DNA from: Petrotoga sp. UBA5851
GTDB taxonomy: Bacteria; Thermotogota; Thermotogae; Petrotogales; Petrotogaceae
Direction of reading: 5' to 3'
Assembly: GCA_002431635.1 (NCBI GenBank)
Contig: DJGH01000021.1
Coordinates: 49,777 to 57,201, forward strand
Length of the DNA: 7,425 nucleotides
Shown: positions 6,185 to 7,425 of the stretch, piece after piece
How the letters are laid out: every line of letters begins with the position of its first letter
How positions within the stretch are numbered: position 1 is the first letter of the stretch
The notes under the pieces: generated by a model
Databases searched by the model: none
What the model was told of the DNA's origin: nothing
The model's input: the letters and a program-made list of their open reading frames with translations, nothing else
Program-made: the position numbers and the translations under genes

Positions 6185-6973
6185 TTCAGTACTCAAAAAA
6201 TTTAGTTTTAAAGCATTTTCGTAAGAAATGTAACCATTTTTGATCATAGAGTAAAGAACAATTTTAGTCCTTTCCATTGTCCTTTCATCCATAGATTTTA
6301 TATTATAGATGCTTGGTGCTTTAGGAATACCAGCAAGTATAACTGCCTGTTCAAGTGTAAGCTGATCTGGTGGTACATTAAAATATCCATTAGCCGCCTG
6401 TCGTATACCATAATAACCATTACCAAAATAAATTATATTACAGTATAATTCAAGAATCTGCTCTTTTGAATACTCTTGTTCCAGTCTCAGCGCAACAATC
6501 AGTTCGGCAATTTTCCGTGAATATTTTTTATCGAAAGAAAAATACATATTTTTAGCGAGCTGCTGAGTGATTGTACTTCCTCCGGAAATAGTTTTCCCGT
6601 TAATAAAATTTGTAATCAAAGCTCTTGTTGTTGCAATAAAATCAATACCGTGATGGTAAAAAAATCTGTGGTCTTCAACCGAAACTATTGCTGAAAGAAA
6701 ATATCCAGATATTTTTGAAAGATTTATATAATCTTTATCAGAAGTAATTTCTTTTACTTTTGAGCTTATGCTTTTTTCGTCGACAGCTATTTTATATAGA
6801 CTTATTCCGTCGGATATGGTTGTGGCAGTCCGGATAAAAAAGAAGATAGCTATTACCAGTAGTACAACCCAAAATAAGTAAGTGAAACTTTTAGATATAC
6901 TGTTTTTCATTTCACAGGTAATATTTTTTTTTCTTTTATTTGATCTGACTTCTTTCTTAACTGTTTGCTGCAT
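6182..6973 (-). CDS. Monofunctional biosynthetic peptidoglycan glycosyltransferase (GT51)
   Basis: This enzyme polymerises lipid II into glycan strands outside the membrane during cell-wall synthesis. The 263 residues comprise a basic cytoplasmic tail (1-29), one transmembrane helix (about 31-48) and a GT51 domain (about 75-255). The family motifs are all present: VEDHRFFYHHGID with catalytic Glu100 (99-111), GGSTITQQLAKN (131-142), RKIAELIVALRLE with the second key Glu156 (153-165) and KEQILELYCN (170-179). No penicillin-binding transpeptidase domain follows; a TAA stop and a terminator come directly after, so it is a natural single-function enzyme like MtgA or staphylococcal SgtB rather than a truncated class A PBP. 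The start has only a distant ribosome binding site (AAGGGG, 10 bases away). The next ATG, at codon 22, has none, so the first is kept. The gene appears monocistronic and has a perfect palindrome about 40-65 bases upstream that may regulate it. Confidence 0.93.
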   Translation of the reverse strand: MQQTVKKEVRSNKRKKNITCEMKNSISKSFTYLFWVVLLVIAIFFFIRTATTISDGISLYKIAVDEKSISSKVKEITSDKDYINLSKISGYFLSAIVSVEDHRFFYHHGIDFIATTRALITNFINGKTISGGSTITQQLAKNMYFSFDKKYSRKIAELIVALRLEQEYSKEQILELYCNIIYFGNGYYGIRQAANGYFNVPPDQLTLEQAVILAGIPKAPSIYNIKSMDERTMERTKIVLYSMIKNGYISYENALKLNFLSTE

Positions 6974-7013
6974 ATGCTTTTTTCCCCTTGCTTTTATTTT
7001 TTACTTACAGCTA

Positions 7014-7036
7014 TTGTAAAACATTTTGTTTTACAA
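7014..7036. promoter_or_regulatory. 23-bp perfect palindrome upstream of the GT51 gene, candidate operator
   Basis: The two 10-base arms TTGTAAAACA and TGTTTTACAA flank a three-base TTT centre. A possible minus-strand -10 element, TACAAT (7018-7013), lies in one arm; another, TATACT (7043-7038), lies just outside. Neither has a good -35 partner. It has no U-run, so it is unlikely to be a terminator. I cannot assign it to a known regulator; a dimeric repressor or activator site is inferred. Confidence 0.55.
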
Positions 7037-7079
7037 CAGTATATTTGAGTCTTACGTATTTCGTACATTATTGTAAGAA

Positions 7080-7107
7080 TAAAAAGTCTGCCTTTTAAAG
7101 GCAGACT
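7080..7107 (-). terminator. Intrinsic terminator of the partial kinase gene
   Basis: On the minus strand, AGTCTGCC and GGCAGACT form an 8-bp stem (up to 11 bp with A-T pairs), followed by TTTTTATTCTT. It lies about 30 bases after the stop of the gene at the right edge and separates it from the GT51 gene. Confidence 0.88.
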
Positions 7108-7138
7108 CAATTATAAATATAAATAGGTTATGATAATT

Positions 7139-7425
7139 TTAAAAATTTAAGTACTTTTTACGCAGTCTAAAAAAAGCAGAATCAGGTATTTTGAAGCTTT
7201 TCATTTTATCAATAACTATTTTTGCGCATTCACCCGGAGTATTTTCAAATGTGTTAATCTCAAAATCATATATATCATTGAAATACATATTTTTATACTG
7301 TCCTATAGCTTGTCCGATTGTTCTATCACCGCGTTCAAGTTCTCTCTTTTCAAGTTCTTCAGGAGGACAGGAAACTTTGACAAAGATTACTTCTGAAAAT
7401 TCCATCAGCGTTACACACTCCCTGA
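7139..7425 (-). CDS. CPT-like P-loop kinase, C-terminal part (cut by right window edge)
   Basis: This is the C-terminal end of a protein whose reading frame stays open to the window edge, with 95 codons visible. It reads RECVTLMEFSEVIFVKV, then SCPPEELEKRELERGDRTIGQA. The pattern beta strand + CP-EELE-RE-ARGDR-IGQA, followed by YDFEINTFENTPGECAKIV, matches from memory the chloramphenicol phosphotransferase-like family of P-loop kinases. The Arg-rich segment (KRELERGDR) would be the lid that closes over ATP. The Walker A motif should lie in the missing N-terminal part. The Met encoded at 7405 is internal: upstream codons are open and family-like and no ribosome binding site precedes it, so it is not the start. 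In characterised members the enzyme phosphorylates the antibiotic, but most relatives have unknown substrates. Resistance should therefore not be assumed. Confidence 0.75.
   Translation of the reverse strand, partial: RECVTLMEFSEVIFVKVSCPPEELEKRELERGDRTIGQAIGQYKNMYFNDIYDFEINTFENTPGECAKIVIDKMKSFKIPDSAFFRLRKKYLNF

Overview
The base composition is AT-rich, and the genes carry strong GGAGG-type ribosome binding sites, sigma-A promoters and short intrinsic terminators. Together these suggest a low-GC Gram-positive bacterium, most likely in the Clostridia. That placement is inferred from gene families and sequence style; there is no rRNA or other phylogenetic marker here. No mobile element, CRISPR array, tRNA or rRNA was seen.

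Layout from left to right. (1) Positions 1-1087, minus strand: an ABC exporter operon, with an ATPase gene whose stop codon overlaps the start of a permease gene that runs off the left edge. (2) Positions 1088-1407: the exporter's control region. It holds a perfect-consensus sigma-A promoter, three tandem 16-bp operator-like boxes every 14 bp, a separate 15-bp palindrome in the promoter spacer, and a terminator just upstream. (3) Positions 1408-2082, minus strand: a small protein that resembles proteins annotated as AlkZ-related. (4) Positions 2222-2686, plus strand: a short-chain flavodoxin-like protein, divergent from the previous gene across 139 bp that contains promoters for both. (5) Positions 2749-3411, minus strand: an exported protein I do not recognise, convergent with the flavodoxin and sharing a bidirectional terminator with it. 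(6) Positions 3585-6044, minus strand: a GAF-PAS-PAS-PAS-PAS-GGDEF diguanylate cyclase with an intact active site and inhibitory site. (7) Positions 6182-6973, minus strand: a monofunctional GT51 peptidoglycan glycosyltransferase preceded by a 23-bp palindrome. (8) Positions 7139-7425, minus strand: the C-terminal part of a P-loop kinase resembling the chloramphenicol phosphotransferase family, cut by the right edge.

Most genes look like independent transcription units, because nearly every one has its own promoter or a terminator next to it. The ATPase-permease pair is the only clear operon. I see no multi-gene system that is obviously new. The observations most worth following are the layered operator architecture at the exporter promoter, the perfect palindrome before the cell-wall glycosyltransferase, and the unrecognised exported protein.
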